The translations under genes were made by a program, and so were the position numbers. A DNA stretch of 64,000 nt from Clostridium hydrogenum (GTDB taxonomy: Bacteria > Bacillota > Clostridia > Clostridiales > Clostridiaceae), in contig NZ_JAEACT010000004.1 of NCBI RefSeq assembly GCF_021432385.1, forward strand, positions 868,001 through 932,000, written 5' to 3'. Positions 35,129-43,534 of this stretch are shown piece by piece. The stretch's first letter is position 1; every line of letters begins with the position of its first letter. Below the pieces are notes generated by a model that saw only the letters and a program-made list of their open reading frames with translations, had not been told where the DNA came from and made no database searches.

Positions 35129-36292
35129 TTATTGAAAATGGATAATAAGTTTTCCATCTTCATAATTTGCCCCTTGAATCTCTTTTGAATGTAATTTCTG
35201 AGGAAGTACAAAATTTCTCTTTTCATTTTTTATGGATATGCTGAGCTCATCACCCTTTTGGTATAAATCCAAATCACTTTTATTAACAAAGGGTATATTT
35301 ATCGAAAAATCATAGCCACCCTCAGCAGCTTTTTCTATCTCAAATATTTTATCTTCAAACAATATATCACAAGGATTTGCTTCATTATAAATATGATTGC
35401 CTAAATAGAGAAGCCTATCATATTCTCTTACCTCATTATCCATAAGTTCAACTTTAAAAACAGGAATTGCTCCAAAACTTTCATATATATCCTTTATACT
35501 TTCACTTTGAATGTCTAACCACTTTTCAAAATATCCGCTAGCTCCTGCTTTTGAAAACACCTTATTTACTATTATGGCATCAACATTAAAATCAAATAAA
35601 TGAAGATATGAAAAACTCTTCTTGGCTTCTTTTATAACTATTTTTTCTGGTGTAGTTACTATTCTTATGCTAACTTTAGATTTATCAAGCATAAGCTTGT
35701 GAAGGTCATCAATTTTTGAATAAAGAATATCAACTTCATCAAAAGTTTTATCATCCGGCATTGGAATTTTAACTGTTTTCTCAACTACTGGTTTTGCAAT
35801 CTTTGCCATTTTTCTTTTCATTGGGAATATCTTCTCCATCCACCATTTAAATAGTTCTGGAAACTTTAAAAGGGACATGGTTTCACCAGTCGGAGCACAA
35901 TCTACAATTAAGATATCATATTTTTCTTCATCACTTATCTCTTTTATTTTAATTAGCGCAAGCAGCTCATCAAAACCCGGAAATACAAGGAGCTCCTCAC
36001 CTTCTATACTCCTACCTGATTTTGAAAATATTAATTTTTGTATATACTCTTTAATATTTCCCCACTTCGCTTCATTTTCCAAAACAGTATCTATTTCCAT
36101 AGCATACAGGTTTTCTTCTATTTCAAGAGGCACATTTGAAAGTTTCTTATTGAAGGAATCCCCTAGGCTATGAGCTTGATCTGTGCTCATTATAAGAACT
36201 TTCTTTCCTTCCTTTGCAATTTTTGAAGCTGTAGCAGCAGATATACTTGTCTTCCCAACTCCGCCCTTGCCCGTATACAATATAATTCTCAT
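35129..36292 (-). CDS. ArsA/Get3-family ATPase with C-terminal HSP20-like domain
   Basis: A 387-residue ATPase. The deviant Walker A TGKGGVGKTS is at residues 7-16, MSTDQAHSLGD (switch) near 35-45, and VDCAPTGETMSLLKFPE (switch II) near 130. The last 80 residues form the HSP20-like beta domain seen in bacterial ArsA-family proteins (NIPFVNKSDLDLYQKGDEL). Arsenite-type metal-binding cysteines and an ArsB partner are absent, so arsenic transport is unlikely; a chaperone or targeting role like Get3 is more plausible. It pairs with a 390-residue paralogue upstream. Confidence 0.87.
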   Translation of the reverse strand: MRIILYTGKGGVGKTSISAATASKIAKEGKKVLIMSTDQAHSLGDSFNKKLSNVPLEIEENLYAMEIDTVLENEAKWGNIKEYIQKLIFSKSGRSIEGEELLVFPGFDELLALIKIKEISDEEKYDILIVDCAPTGETMSLLKFPELFKWWMEKIFPMKRKMAKIAKPVVEKTVKIPMPDDKTFDEVDILYSKIDDLHKLMLDKSKVSIRIVTTPEKIVIKEAKKSFSYLHLFDFNVDAIIVNKVFSKAGASGYFEKWLDIQSESIKDIYESFGAIPVFKVELMDNEVREYDRLLYLGNHIYNEANPCDILFEDKIFEIEKAAEGGYDFSINIPFVNKSDLDLYQKGDELSISIKNEKRNFVLPQKLHSKEIQGANYEDGKLIIHFQ

Positions 36293-36307
36293 GCTATACC
36301 ATCCTCT

Positions 36308-36508
36308 CTAATTAATATTTACCTTTTTACATTCTTTAGTCTCTGATTTTTCTTCAACTGCTTCAAAGGCAATATCCTTTAAAACATCTAGAGCTTCTTT
36401 TTCAAAATTATCAACTCTTTTTTTTATTTCATCAGGTAATATTTCTTTAATTGCGCTATACCTTAAAGCCTCAGCTTTTATCATCTTTTTTATAAATTCC
36501 TTATTCAT
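36308..36508 (-). CDS. Small helical protein between the ArsA-type genes
   Basis: A 66-residue, highly charged, helical protein (MNKEFIKKMIKAEALRYSAI, KKRVDNFEKEALDVLKDIAFEAV) with no membrane segment. I do not recognise a family. It starts 3 bases after the upstream ATPase ends and 15 bases before the next begins, so all three are co-translated. It could be a subunit or adaptor of the ATPase pair. Confidence 0.75.
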   Translation of the reverse strand: MNKEFIKKMIKAEALRYSAIKEILPDEIKKRVDNFEKEALDVLKDIAFEAVEEKSETKECKKVNIN

Positions 36509-36511
36509 TTT

Positions 36512-37684
36512 CTACATCTCCTCAAAATATATCTTTAAAATTCCGTCCTCAAACTTAGCTTTACTTACACTATATTTTTTCATAACCTCTGGCATTGGAA
36601 TATTCCTCTTGAAGTTTCCTATTTTAATTATTAGTTCATTATCACCCTCATGAAGATTTAAATCCTGTTTTTCTGTAAACGGAACTTTTATATTTAATCT
36701 ATATCCATCTTCCAACCTTTCAAAAACTTCACTTTGAGTTGTTTTTAAAACCCTAAAAATATTATCATCGGTAAGTGAATCTTTTACTATTTTGTGCAAA
36801 CCCTCAATTCCATTAACATCAATGGGATACCACTTAATTTTATATATAGGTACCTCTGAAAAAGTATCCTCCAGAACTTTAATATATTTCTTCTGAATAT
36901 CCTTCCATTTATCAAAAAAACTATTTTCAACCTCACTTGGCAAAATTCTATTTATATAAAGACCATCAACATTAAAATTATAAAGATTTAAATACATGTA
37001 ATTTCTTTTTGTTTCATCTACAACCATTTTTTCAGGAATAGTTACAAGTCTAAGACTGCATACCTCTCTATTTTTAAGTAAATTTTGAAGTTCGCTTAGC
37101 TTAACATAAAGTTTTTCTATATCATTTAATGCATCATTGTTTGGAAGCTCAAGTTTAAAGGCAGCCTTTGAAATAGGTCTTAGAACTTTCATAGCCACCT
37201 TACCTACAGGAAACATTTTTTCCATGTACCAAGATAAAATTTCTGGAAGCTTTAAAAGCGAAAGTGTTTCCCCAGTAGGTGCGCAATCTACAATTATAAG
37301 ATCATAAACCATTTCATCATAAATTTCCTTAATTTTTAAAAGCGAAAATAATTCCTCCATTCCCGGGAATACCACTATATCCTCAAAAGCCTCCTCATCT
37401 TTACTATTTTGAAAGCTAATCATTTTTTTAATGGCTTCTGAAATAGAACCATAATATCTCTCCATTTCGTAATTTGGATCAACCTCAAGTGCCCAAAGAT
37501 TTTCTTCTACTTCCTCTGGCTCCTTTTTTATCTCTTGCATAAATATATCGCTTAAGTTATGAGCCATATCTGTACTAACTATTAAGGTTTTTATTCCTTT
37601 TCTTGACGCTTTAACTGCATGAGCTGCTGCTGTACTTGTCTTTCCAACGCCGCCTTTGCCTGTAAAAATTATTATTCTAGACAT
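36512..37684 (-). CDS. ArsA/Get3-family ATPase with C-terminal HSP20-like domain (first)
   Basis: A 390-residue paralogue of the gene at 35129, with the same order of parts: FTGKGGVGKTSTAAAHAVKA, VSTDMAHNLSDIF, VDCAPTGETLSLLKLPEIL and a C-terminal HSP20-like domain (LNIKVPFTEKQDLNLHEGDN). It leads the operon. The two ATPases probably form a heterodimer. The promoter region (37719-37745) shares a 12-base box with the MarR gene promoter, so the MarR protein is the likely regulator. Confidence 0.87.
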   Translation of the reverse strand: MSRIIIFTGKGGVGKTSTAAAHAVKASRKGIKTLIVSTDMAHNLSDIFMQEIKKEPEEVEENLWALEVDPNYEMERYYGSISEAIKKMISFQNSKDEEAFEDIVVFPGMEELFSLLKIKEIYDEMVYDLIIVDCAPTGETLSLLKLPEILSWYMEKMFPVGKVAMKVLRPISKAAFKLELPNNDALNDIEKLYVKLSELQNLLKNREVCSLRLVTIPEKMVVDETKRNYMYLNLYNFNVDGLYINRILPSEVENSFFDKWKDIQKKYIKVLEDTFSEVPIYKIKWYPIDVNGIEGLHKIVKDSLTDDNIFRVLKTTQSEVFERLEDGYRLNIKVPFTEKQDLNLHEGDNELIIKIGNFKRNIPMPEVMKKYSVSKAKFEDGILKIYFEEM

Positions 37685-37718
37685 GTTATCCCTCCATCAT
37701 TCCTTATAAGAATTATTC

Positions 37719-37745
37719 TTTAACCGAAGTATATTTTCTAAAATT
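37719..37745 (-). promoter_or_regulatory. Candidate MarR operator in the ArsA-operon promoter
   Basis: The minus strand reads AAAATATACTTCGGTTAAAGAAT. The block AAAATATACTTC also occurs exactly at 38293-38304, and ATACTTCGGT again at 38313-38322, both in the MarR gene promoter, where the box occupies the same place just upstream of the -10. Confidence 0.6.
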
Positions 37746-37746
37746 A

Positions 37747-37762
37747 GCTCAGTTTCCTGAGC
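37747..37762 (-). terminator. Short hairpin after the MarR gene
   Basis: GCTCAG-TTTC-CTGAGC; on the minus strand it is followed by TAATTTTA. A weak terminator between the MarR gene and the ArsA operon. Confidence 0.5.
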
Positions 37763-37764
37763 AA

Positions 37765-38262
37765 TCATTCAATATTTATTTTTTTTATCTTTTTCGTACT
37801 GCTTTTCGCATCCTTTGAAGCCATATCTTTCATTAAAACTTCTGTTACTTTTCTAAATATGTTTATTGCAGCAGACTTTTCATCCTCTGTAAGCTTTTCA
37901 TAAATTGCTTTAACTATGCTAAGTATATTTTTCTTTTCCTCGTTTATAAATTCACTACCTTTTTGAGTTAATACAATTTCTACAATTCTTCTATCTTCTT
38001 TACTTCTTATTCTTTCAATTATTTTTTTCTTTTCTAACCTATTTACTACTCCAGTAGTTGTATTTAGCGGTGCATTTATGTACTTTGATATTTGTGTCAT
38101 ATTAGCAGTTTTAAATCTATAAAGGAATAAAAGTGCCATAATTTCATTTTTAGAATAATCCAAAAATATACTGTTCCATTTATCGGGAAAAATTAAAAAT
38201 TTAAATTCGTCAATATACGAAAAGATCATCCCTTCAAAATCAATTTCTTGATTAGGTTTCAT
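37765..38262 (-). CDS. MarR-family transcriptional regulator
   Basis: A 165-residue winged-helix protein. Recognition region: NMTQISKYINAPLNTTTGVVNRLEKKKIIERIRSKEDRRIVEIVLT (quoted in parts: ISKYINAPLNTTTGVVNRLE and RSKEDRRIVEIVLT), about 55-105. The C-terminal helix is charged (SKDAKSSTKKIKKINIE). It lies upstream of the ArsA-type operon in the same direction, with a shared promoter box, so it probably controls both itself and those genes. Confidence 0.87.
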   Translation of the reverse strand: MKPNQEIDFEGMIFSYIDEFKFLIFPDKWNSIFLDYSKNEIMALLFLYRFKTANMTQISKYINAPLNTTTGVVNRLEKKKIIERIRSKEDRRIVEIVLTQKGSEFINEEKKNILSIVKAIYEKLTEDEKSAAINIFRKVTEVLMKDMASKDAKSSTKKIKKINIE

Positions 38263-38292
38263 AATTTTATTCCTCCATTTAGTTCTTCACTA

Positions 38293-38334
38293 GAAGTATA
38301 TTTTAATTCTATCACCGAAGTATTTTATTGTCAA
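38293..38334 (-). promoter_or_regulatory. MarR gene promoter with two operator boxes
   Basis: On the minus strand TTGACA (38334-38329), 17 bases, TAGAAT (38311-38306). One box (ATACTTCGGTGA) fills the spacer and a second (AAAATATACTTC) lies just after the -10, so binding would block RNA polymerase. Confidence 0.75.
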
Positions 38335-38343
38335 CACAGATTT

Positions 38344-39543
38344 TCACTTATTAGAATTTTTTCCAAGTTCCAAAATAATTTTGCTTACAGCTTCCATAGC
38401 AAGCGGAATAATTTTTTCATTAAAGTTAAACCTTGAATTATGCAGAGGATAGTTAATTTTTCCTTCTCTCCTTGCAAAAAACACCACTCTTAGCCCTGGA
38501 ACTTTTTCAAAATAAAAGGCTGCATTATCTCCTGCAAGAAAAGGAGTGCTTGAAGCAACGGCATTTTTATCACCAAATAACTTTCTTCCAACATCCAAAC
38601 CAAGTTCTACAAGCTTTTTATCATTGTATATAGGTGGAATTCTTGGAATCACATTAAACTCTATTGATGCACCTAATTCACCTTCTATATTACTAAATTC
38701 CTTCTTTAAATTATTAATAATTTCTTTTTTATCTTCCTCTAAAAATGTTCTTAAAGACCCCTTAAGCTGAACACTATCTGCAATTATATTACCTTTAACA
38801 CCTCCATTTATAGTTCCTATTCCCACAACCATTGGCATTTTACCTTTATATGAATCATTTACTTCATGAATTTTTGAAATAACCTTGGCAGAAGCATAAA
38901 TAGCGTCTATACCATTATTTCTTTCTGCCCAATGCGCTGATTTACCTTTTATATTAATAACTACAGAAGAAATTTCCGCAGTAGAAACTCCCCTTTGTAT
39001 TTCCATTCCAAGAGGCTCGGAATTTGTAAGATGAAAAATAAGGATTTTATTAACTTTAGGATTTTCTAATGCACCTGCTTCAATTAGTGCTTTTGCACCT
39101 TTTCCTATTTCTTCCGCCGGTTCAAATATAAATTTAACATTTGATTTTAACTTTTCTTTATTTTTATTGAGTACACTTGCAACACCTAATGCTATAGCAA
39201 CAATAGCATCGTGTCCGCAGGCATGCATTACTCCATTATTTTTTGAAGCATACTCAAAAGAATTTTCTTCTTGAATAGGAAGTGCATCCATTTCAGCTCT
39301 TAGTGCAATTGTAGGTAATTTTTCATCTATTATAATTTCTGCTACTACGCCTGTATCAATTGGCCTTTTATACTCAATTCCAAGCTTATTCAAAAAATCA
39401 CAAATGAATTCTGTAGTTTTAAATTCCTTAAGGCTAAGTTCTGGGAAACTATGAAGTTGTCTTCTTATATCTATTATTTCAGGCACTATTTTTTCAATTT
39501 CTCCAAAATCATAAACATTATTATATTTTGTATCAATAATCAT
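38344..39543 (-). CDS. M20-family metallopeptidase / amidohydrolase
   Basis: A 399-residue zinc hydrolase of the M20D type (N-acyl amino acid or peptide deacylases). Seen are RRQLHSFPELSLKEFKT, the metal ligands in HACGHDA (about 102-108), EPAEEIGKGA (about 137), FHLTNSEPLG (about 168) and the C-terminal LHNSRFNFNE. In HACGHDA the usual following His is Ile, which is not a metal ligand in known structures. The substrate is unknown. A lone gene. Confidence 0.85.
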   Translation of the reverse strand: MIIDTKYNNVYDFGEIEKIVPEIIDIRRQLHSFPELSLKEFKTTEFICDFLNKLGIEYKRPIDTGVVAEIIIDEKLPTIALRAEMDALPIQEENSFEYASKNNGVMHACGHDAIVAIALGVASVLNKNKEKLKSNVKFIFEPAEEIGKGAKALIEAGALENPKVNKILIFHLTNSEPLGMEIQRGVSTAEISSVVINIKGKSAHWAERNNGIDAIYASAKVISKIHEVNDSYKGKMPMVVGIGTINGGVKGNIIADSVQLKGSLRTFLEEDKKEIINNLKKEFSNIEGELGASIEFNVIPRIPPIYNDKKLVELGLDVGRKLFGDKNAVASSTPFLAGDNAAFYFEKVPGLRVVFFARREGKINYPLHNSRFNFNEKIIPLAMEAVSKIILELGKNSNK

Positions 39544-39605
39544 AATTCATCCTCTCATCCATATAATACTCTTTATTAATTACCATTTTACCACAATTTT
39601 AAATT
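39544..39605. other. Short A/T-rich intergenic stretch
   Basis: Upstream region of the M20 gene; no clear promoter could be identified by eye. Confidence 0.3.
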
Positions 39606-39655
39606 GGCTATGTTTTAAATAAGTGTGAAAATAAGCTCTTATTTAAAACATAACC
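39606..39655. repeat. Inverted repeat, family D (copy 1)
   Basis: GGCTATGTTTTAAATAAG pairs with CTTATTTAAAACATAACC (one mismatch) across 12 bases. Related copies are at 40090-40146 and 43535-43589. Half copies (GGCTATGTTTTAA) occur at 34366 and 35100. Confidence 0.8.
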
Positions 39656-39818
39656 ATTAAATTAATTGCTTATGAAAAGGTTTGCATTATCACTTTATCA
39701 AAGATATTATAGTATATCTAAATTAATTAAATATTTGGTGAGTTAAGTTAACATTTTATATGAAAAGCCATTATTTATATGTAAATTTTGCATTTTTGCA
39801 TTTATTATTGTAAATGTA

Positions 39819-39847
39819 GTGACTTTTTTCCTTCATTTATGTATAAT
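39819..39847 (+). promoter_or_regulatory. Promoter of the small membrane protein gene
   Basis: GTGACT (39819-39824), 17 bases, TATAAT (39842-39847), 63 bases before the start at 39911. Confidence 0.7.
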
Positions 39848-39910
39848 AAAGATAAACAATATGAATAATTTTTAAGTATTTTTCTTTAGAATTGAAAGGG
39901 GTTGTTTAGT

Positions 39911-40066
39911 ATGTCTATATTTTTATTAGTATGTTTGGTATTTATATTATCTGCTTTATTTTCTGAAAACACAGACGTTTATGATATTCCCGAAGAATTC
40001 CAAAGCTTTCCCGAAGTAGCTCAAATGAGGATTTTATGTGACGATAGATATGGATATTTAATATAA
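39911..40066 (+). CDS. Small membrane protein, 51 residues
   Basis: A complete small gene with promoter, AAAGGGG ribosome binding site (39895-39901) and its own terminator. The product starts with a hydrophobic helix (MSIFLLVCLVFILSALF) and continues with an acidic, proline-containing tail (DVYDIPEEFQSFPEVAQM) and a C-terminal CDDRYGYLI. It is probably a single-span membrane or secreted peptide. I do not recognise a family. The transcription signals on both sides make it very likely real, although it is too short for usual ORF cut-offs. Confidence 0.75.
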   Translation: MSIFLLVCLVFILSALFSENTDVYDIPEEFQSFPEVAQMRILCDDRYGYLI

Positions 40067-40067
40067 G

Positions 40068-40089
40068 AGGCGCGTAAACGCCTTTTTTT
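40068..40089 (+). terminator. Terminator of the small membrane protein gene
   Basis: AGGCG-CGTAAA-CGCCT followed by seven T, directly after the stop codon. Confidence 0.88.
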
Positions 40090-40146
40090 AGGCTATGCTT
40101 TAATAGGTGCTGATTTTCACACTTATATAAAACATAGCCTTTTTTA
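40090..40146. repeat. Inverted repeat, family D (copy 2)
   Basis: AGGCTATGCTTTAATAGGTG and CACTTATATAAAACATAGCCT, followed by five T on the plus strand. It directly abuts the terminator at 40068, making a tandem of two hairpins. Confidence 0.78.
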
Positions 40147-40215
40147 TGATTAATTTATTTCAAAGTATAATTATTTATGAATTATTTAAGTTATATTTTC
40201 ATTTTATACCACAAA

Positions 40216-40602
40216 CTACTTAATATTTAAAAACCAAAGACATTTTTCATGCCATGAACAGGTTCCACAAATTTCTTGTGCCGATTTTTTATCTTTTATC
40301 TTTTCATTCACCAACGCAAACAATTCATTTAATTTAACAGCCTCACCACTTTTTAAGCTCAATTTATTCAGAACCTTTTTATCCATTGCATCAACTTTAT
40401 AAAAGTCATCACATTGCCCATTTTTATTATTTGTACACGCACTACAAATATCATCACAGTTATCTATTAATTTTATGTTCTCGTTTTTATTTTCCTTTAT
40501 ATACTTTATTACTTTAGACATATTGTCCACAAATTCATTGCTGTACCCATATCCTTGAAAACCCTGCATACATAAAAAATGATGTGCTCTTATCTTAAGC
40601 AT
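40216..40602 (-). CDS. DUF1284 cysteine-rich protein
   Basis: A 128-residue protein of the DUF1284 type. The N-terminal signature is LKIRAHHFLCMQGFQGYGYS, followed by cysteines at NCDDICSACTNNKNGQCDDF (about 46-65) and ICGTCSWHEKCLWF (about 111-124). The 7-8 cysteines probably bind an iron-sulfur cluster or zinc. The function of the family is not established. A lone gene, followed upstream by the PH-like gene on the same strand. Confidence 0.85.
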   Translation of the reverse strand: MLKIRAHHFLCMQGFQGYGYSNEFVDNMSKVIKYIKENKNENIKLIDNCDDICSACTNNKNGQCDDFYKVDAMDKKVLNKLSLKSGEAVKLNELFALVNEKIKDKKSAQEICGTCSWHEKCLWFLNIK

Positions 40603-40631
40603 ACTCTTGCCCCTTTATATGTTGATTTCTT

Positions 40632-41018
40632 CTAATACCCATTAACTTTAGACACAACTTTACTTAGTGCATTTTTTATTTCGGCTAAACATTCTTTTTT
40701 AAAAGAGAACTTTATTTGATTATCCTTCGTATTAATAAGCAAACTTCCACTCAAAATTTCATTTTTTAAAGTATACGTAGTAATATCCTCAAGTTGCATA
40801 TCAAATAAAAACTCATTTTTTTGAATTTCCTGCTTGTACACAATAATTCTTTTATTTGTAATTGCCCCCCTAATTGCCATATTGGTAACAGTAATTTCAT
40901 ACATATCTGGAAGTAACTTCATAACTATGTTGGTCGGCTCAATCCGCCCACTAAAGGTTTCAATTAACTTTTCCTGCAATTGAAGTTTTTCTTTAACTTG
41001 TTCTTCAAAACTATACAT
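40632..41018 (-). CDS. PH-like domain protein, putative
   Basis: A 128-residue protein. After a helical start (YSFEEQVKEKLQLQEKLIET) comes a beta-rich domain (about 30-128; YEITVTNMAIRGAITNKRIIVYKQEI, LEDITTYTLKNEILSGSLLI, C-terminal helix CLAEIKNALSKVVSKV). This order resembles bacterial PH / YokE-like domains; the match is by pattern only. A longer reading from 41090 runs into the repeat. The GGAGGG site supports the ATG at 41018. Confidence 0.55.
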   Translation of the reverse strand: MYSFEEQVKEKLQLQEKLIETFSGRIEPTNIVMKLLPDMYEITVTNMAIRGAITNKRIIVYKQEIQKNEFLFDMQLEDITTYTLKNEILSGSLLINTKDNQIKFSFKKECLAEIKNALSKVVSKVNGY

Positions 41019-41059
41019 ATAAAACCCTCCACTATTGATAAGCAACTTGGAATTTAAAT

Positions 41060-41272
41060 CAGAGTACGGAGTACAGAGTACAGAGTACAACGAAGGATGA
41101 TTTTTCTCCGCTATCGCTACGAAAAATCTAAAAACTTATTTTTTATTGCTTACGCAATCCCATTATACACAGTGTTCAGCGAAGCTGATACACTTAAGTT
41201 TAAGATTTACCTAAGCAACGCGAAAGGTAAATCATCCTTCACTGTACTCTGTACTCTGTCATCTGTACTCTG
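41060..41272. repeat. Structured repeat, family A (copy 5)
   Basis: Three heptamers (GAGTACGGAGTACAGAGTAC) lead into AACGAAGGATGATTT and the matching right arm ends with CTCTGTCATCTGTACTCTG. Opposite orientation to copies 1 and 4: GTGTTCAGCGAAGCTGATAC-type hairpin here. Translation of the arms in three frames yields the repetitive peptides that look like gene ends nearby. Confidence 0.85.
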
Positions 41273-41425
41273 CAATTCTGAGTATAGACTACCGCATTAT
41301 ATTTTATTTCAATTTTACCACATATAAAATCAAATATAACGCTTTATTACATATATTAACAATTTATTAAAATTTGCATAAATTATTTATAATGTATACA
41401 CTAAAATCAATTCACAGTTCCCTTT

Positions 41426-41833
41426 TCAAATTCCATTTTGTCTATTATAATTTCTTATAATCATACCTTGTGATTTAAACATCCCAAATCTTTTATAAAA
41501 CTCAGTAAGCTCTTCATCACAGAGTAAATCTATCATATAGTAATCCTTAAGACTTTCCATCATTAATCTTACAAGCTCCGATCCTATTCCCTTGTTTTTA
41601 TATTCTGGTAAAACTTCAAGAAGTGGTATATATGCAGATAAAACCTTATCAGAAATAGCAGTAATAAAACCAACAACATTTTTACTTTTCTCATCTACTG
41701 CTAGCCAAAAATAAGAACTACCTTTTAATATTTCGATATGTTTTTTTAATGATGGCGGATTTGGCCAATCTACAAAAAATCCTTTCATATTATCTTCATT
41801 AATATTTTCTAAACTATTTATGTATCTAATCAT
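41426..41833 (-). CDS. GNAT-family N-acetyltransferase
   Basis: A 135-residue acetyltransferase: KNVVGFITAISDKVLSAYIPLLEVLPEYKNKGIGSELVR carries the acetyl-CoA loop (about 68-90, Q/R-x-x-G-x-G/A as YKNKGIGSEL), and the C-terminus has LTEFYKRFGM. The substrate is unknown. Monocistronic. Confidence 0.85.
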   Translation of the reverse strand: MIRYINSLENINEDNMKGFFVDWPNPPSLKKHIEILKGSSYFWLAVDEKSKNVVGFITAISDKVLSAYIPLLEVLPEYKNKGIGSELVRLMMESLKDYYMIDLLCDEELTEFYKRFGMFKSQGMIIRNYNRQNGI

Positions 41834-41898
41834 ACTAAATCACCTCTGTCTATAGATAAGCAATTTAAAAAATTAAAATTGCTAATACCAAACTCATC

Positions 41899-42134
41899 CT
41901 GTTAAATTAGTATTTGAAAAGCAGAGTACAGATAACGGAGTACAGAGTACAGTGAAGGATGATTTACCTTTCGCTTTTCTCAGGTAAATCTTAAACTTAA
42001 TGTTGTCAGCTTCGCTAAGCACCATACATGGCGCGATTGCGTAAGCAATAAAAAATAAGTTTTTAGATTTTTCTACGCTGGCGTAGAAAAATCATCCTTC
42101 GTTGTACTCTGTACTCCGTACTCTGAGTTAAACT
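41899..42134. repeat. Structured repeat, family A (copy 6, extended arms)
   Basis: CTGTTAAATTAGTATTTGAAAAGCAGAGTAC at the left and GAGTTAAACTTTAATT at the right give extended arms as in copies 1 and 4 (quoted in halves here). The inner hairpin is GCTGGCGTAG-type: TTCTACG-CTGG-CGTAGAA. The right end runs into the last codons of thiT. Confidence 0.84.
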
Positions 42135-42767
42135 TTAATTTATGGCGTGTTTCTTCGTTGCTATAGCATAAAGCTGTTTTACTGGAAGCAATGCCATAAT
42201 TACAACACATATTGCACCTTCAACTCCCATAAACGCACCATTGCTTAAAAACGAATATAGCATTGGTGATTGACCTTTTGGCGCATAACTTCCGAAGAAT
42301 ACCACACCAGAAATAAAGTGACATACAAACCGACCAAAAACAGCAACTATTGTTGCAACAATCTTTTTATCTCTAAAATATCCAGCAAGCCCAAGCGCCA
42401 TAAATGGAAGTGGATAATCAAATAATACTTGAACAGGGTGCAGAATGTATGGATCCATTATAAGTGTTATAATTCCATATAAAAATCCTGTTAAAAATCC
42501 AACTTCTGGTCCATAAAAAAGTGCCATTAAAAGAATTGGAATCATGCTTCCAAAGGTTACGCTCCCGCCTTGAGGTAGATGATAAATTTTAAAAACCTTC
42601 AAAACAGTTGCTAAAGCTAGTGCTATTCCTATTTGTGCAATCATGTAAGTGTTAAGCTTAACCTTCCTTACTTTAATAGCTACTACTACAAGTATTATAA
42701 CCGCTAAAAGTGCAGCAAGTGATGTTGGGTGCTTCAATATTTCGCCCAAATTTTTTGAAAAAGACAT
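42135..42767 (-). CDS. thiT: Thiamine transporter ThiT (ECF S-component)
   Basis: A 210-residue six-helix membrane protein that captures thiamine for an energy-coupling-factor transporter; the ECF ATPases and T-subunit are encoded elsewhere. The family signature LPQGGSVTFGSMIPILLMALFYG (about 64-86; first half LPQGGSVTFGSMIP) is clear, as are the tryptophan-poor helices and the PVQVLFDYPLPF loop. A TPP riboswitch lies 100 bases upstream. A small hairpin (CCTAA/TTAGG) overlaps the AGGAGG ribosome binding site and could mask it. Confidence 0.93.
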   Translation of the reverse strand: MSFSKNLGEILKHPTSLAALLAVIILVVVAIKVRKVKLNTYMIAQIGIALALATVLKVFKIYHLPQGGSVTFGSMIPILLMALFYGPEVGFLTGFLYGIITLIMDPYILHPVQVLFDYPLPFMALGLAGYFRDKKIVATIVAVFGRFVCHFISGVVFFGSYAPKGQSPMLYSFLSNGAFMGVEGAICVVIMALLPVKQLYAIATKKHAIN

Positions 42768-42867
42768 AAAAAAACCTCCTAAAATTAGTGCTTAGGAAGA
42801 CCTGCCTGAAACAATTGTTTTCATATATAGAGTTTCAAATTTAACTCTAGAAACTCTTTAATAATTG

Positions 42868-42951
42868 CTTCCCTACGCTGGCATTATCCAGATCAGGTAT
42901 GAAGGGTTCGTAAAGAAAATCCTTACTTCTCAGCCCAAGGGCACCCCTAGC
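42868..42951 (-). ncRNA. TPP riboswitch
   Basis: On the minus strand the conserved THI-element blocks occur in order: GGGGTGCCC...GGGCTGAGA, then ACCCTTCATACCTGATC, TGGATAATGCCAGCGTAGGGAAG. Together they form the P2-P5 helices and thiamine pyrophosphate pocket. It controls thiT. After it AGAGTTTC/GAAACTCT can pair (42830-42860), perhaps part of the switch between on and off states. Confidence 0.95.
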
Positions 42952-43018
42952 ACTTTTAATTATTTATTTCTGCTTTTATTATACTCTCTTTTTCATTAAT
43001 TTTCCACATTACTTTTCT

Positions 43019-43510
43019 CTAGCTTTTTTTATTCTCATATTTAAGTATTTCCTTAACATTGTATCTTTCTACACTGCTTAATTGTGAATCATAGCCCTTG
43101 AAACTTGGATTTGGCGAGTACCAACTTTTTGCTCCAAAATAACTTTTAAAAGGTTCCTTTTTAAAAACATATCCATGCCTTGCAAATATCTCATTTCTCG
43201 CCATCATAAGCTCATAACCAGTTAATTTCTCAAGTTGATTGCCGGTAAGCTTGTACTTATCGCTATCTTGCAAGATATATGTACTGCTCTTTACTGGATT
43301 ACTTTTAAGCTTTGATGCAGTTTTAACTGAATTTGTATTGACCTTAGAAACCTTTTTGGCAGTTACAGCTGTTAAAACTTTAAAATGAACAAAAATTATA
43401 AGAACAATAACAAAAATTACAGCTGTTCCAACAAATCTTGTAGTAGATTTCTTTATTTTTATTTCATTGTGGTAATTTATATAATCATCAATTTTTTCAA
43501 AGCTTGGCAC
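43019..43510 (-). CDS. YARHG domain membrane-anchored protein
   Basis: A 163-residue protein with a single membrane helix (about 24-45), a Lys/Ser/Thr-rich linker (about 50-75) and a C-terminal YARHG domain (about 80-155). The domain shows LTGYELMMARNEIFARHGYVFKKEPFKSYF, with the naming motif as FARHGY and the following W-Y pair in KSWYSPNPSF. The domain is thought to be extracellular and of unknown function. A lone gene. Confidence 0.85.
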   Translation of the reverse strand: MPSFEKIDDYINYHNEIKIKKSTTRFVGTAVIFVIVLIIFVHFKVLTAVTAKKVSKVNTNSVKTASKLKSNPVKSSTYILQDSDKYKLTGNQLEKLTGYELMMARNEIFARHGYVFKKEPFKSYFGAKSWYSPNPSFKGYDSQLSSVERYNVKEILKYENKKS

Positions 43511-43534
43511 AATAACAACTCCACTTTTTTATTT

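Noticed and set aside
35129-37684. Arsenite efflux operon
   Set aside because: There is no arsB, arsD or arsC, and no conserved metal-binding cysteines in the ATPases; HSP20-like tails fit the non-arsenic branch. The ArsR protein at 29367 belongs to the sulfur operon.
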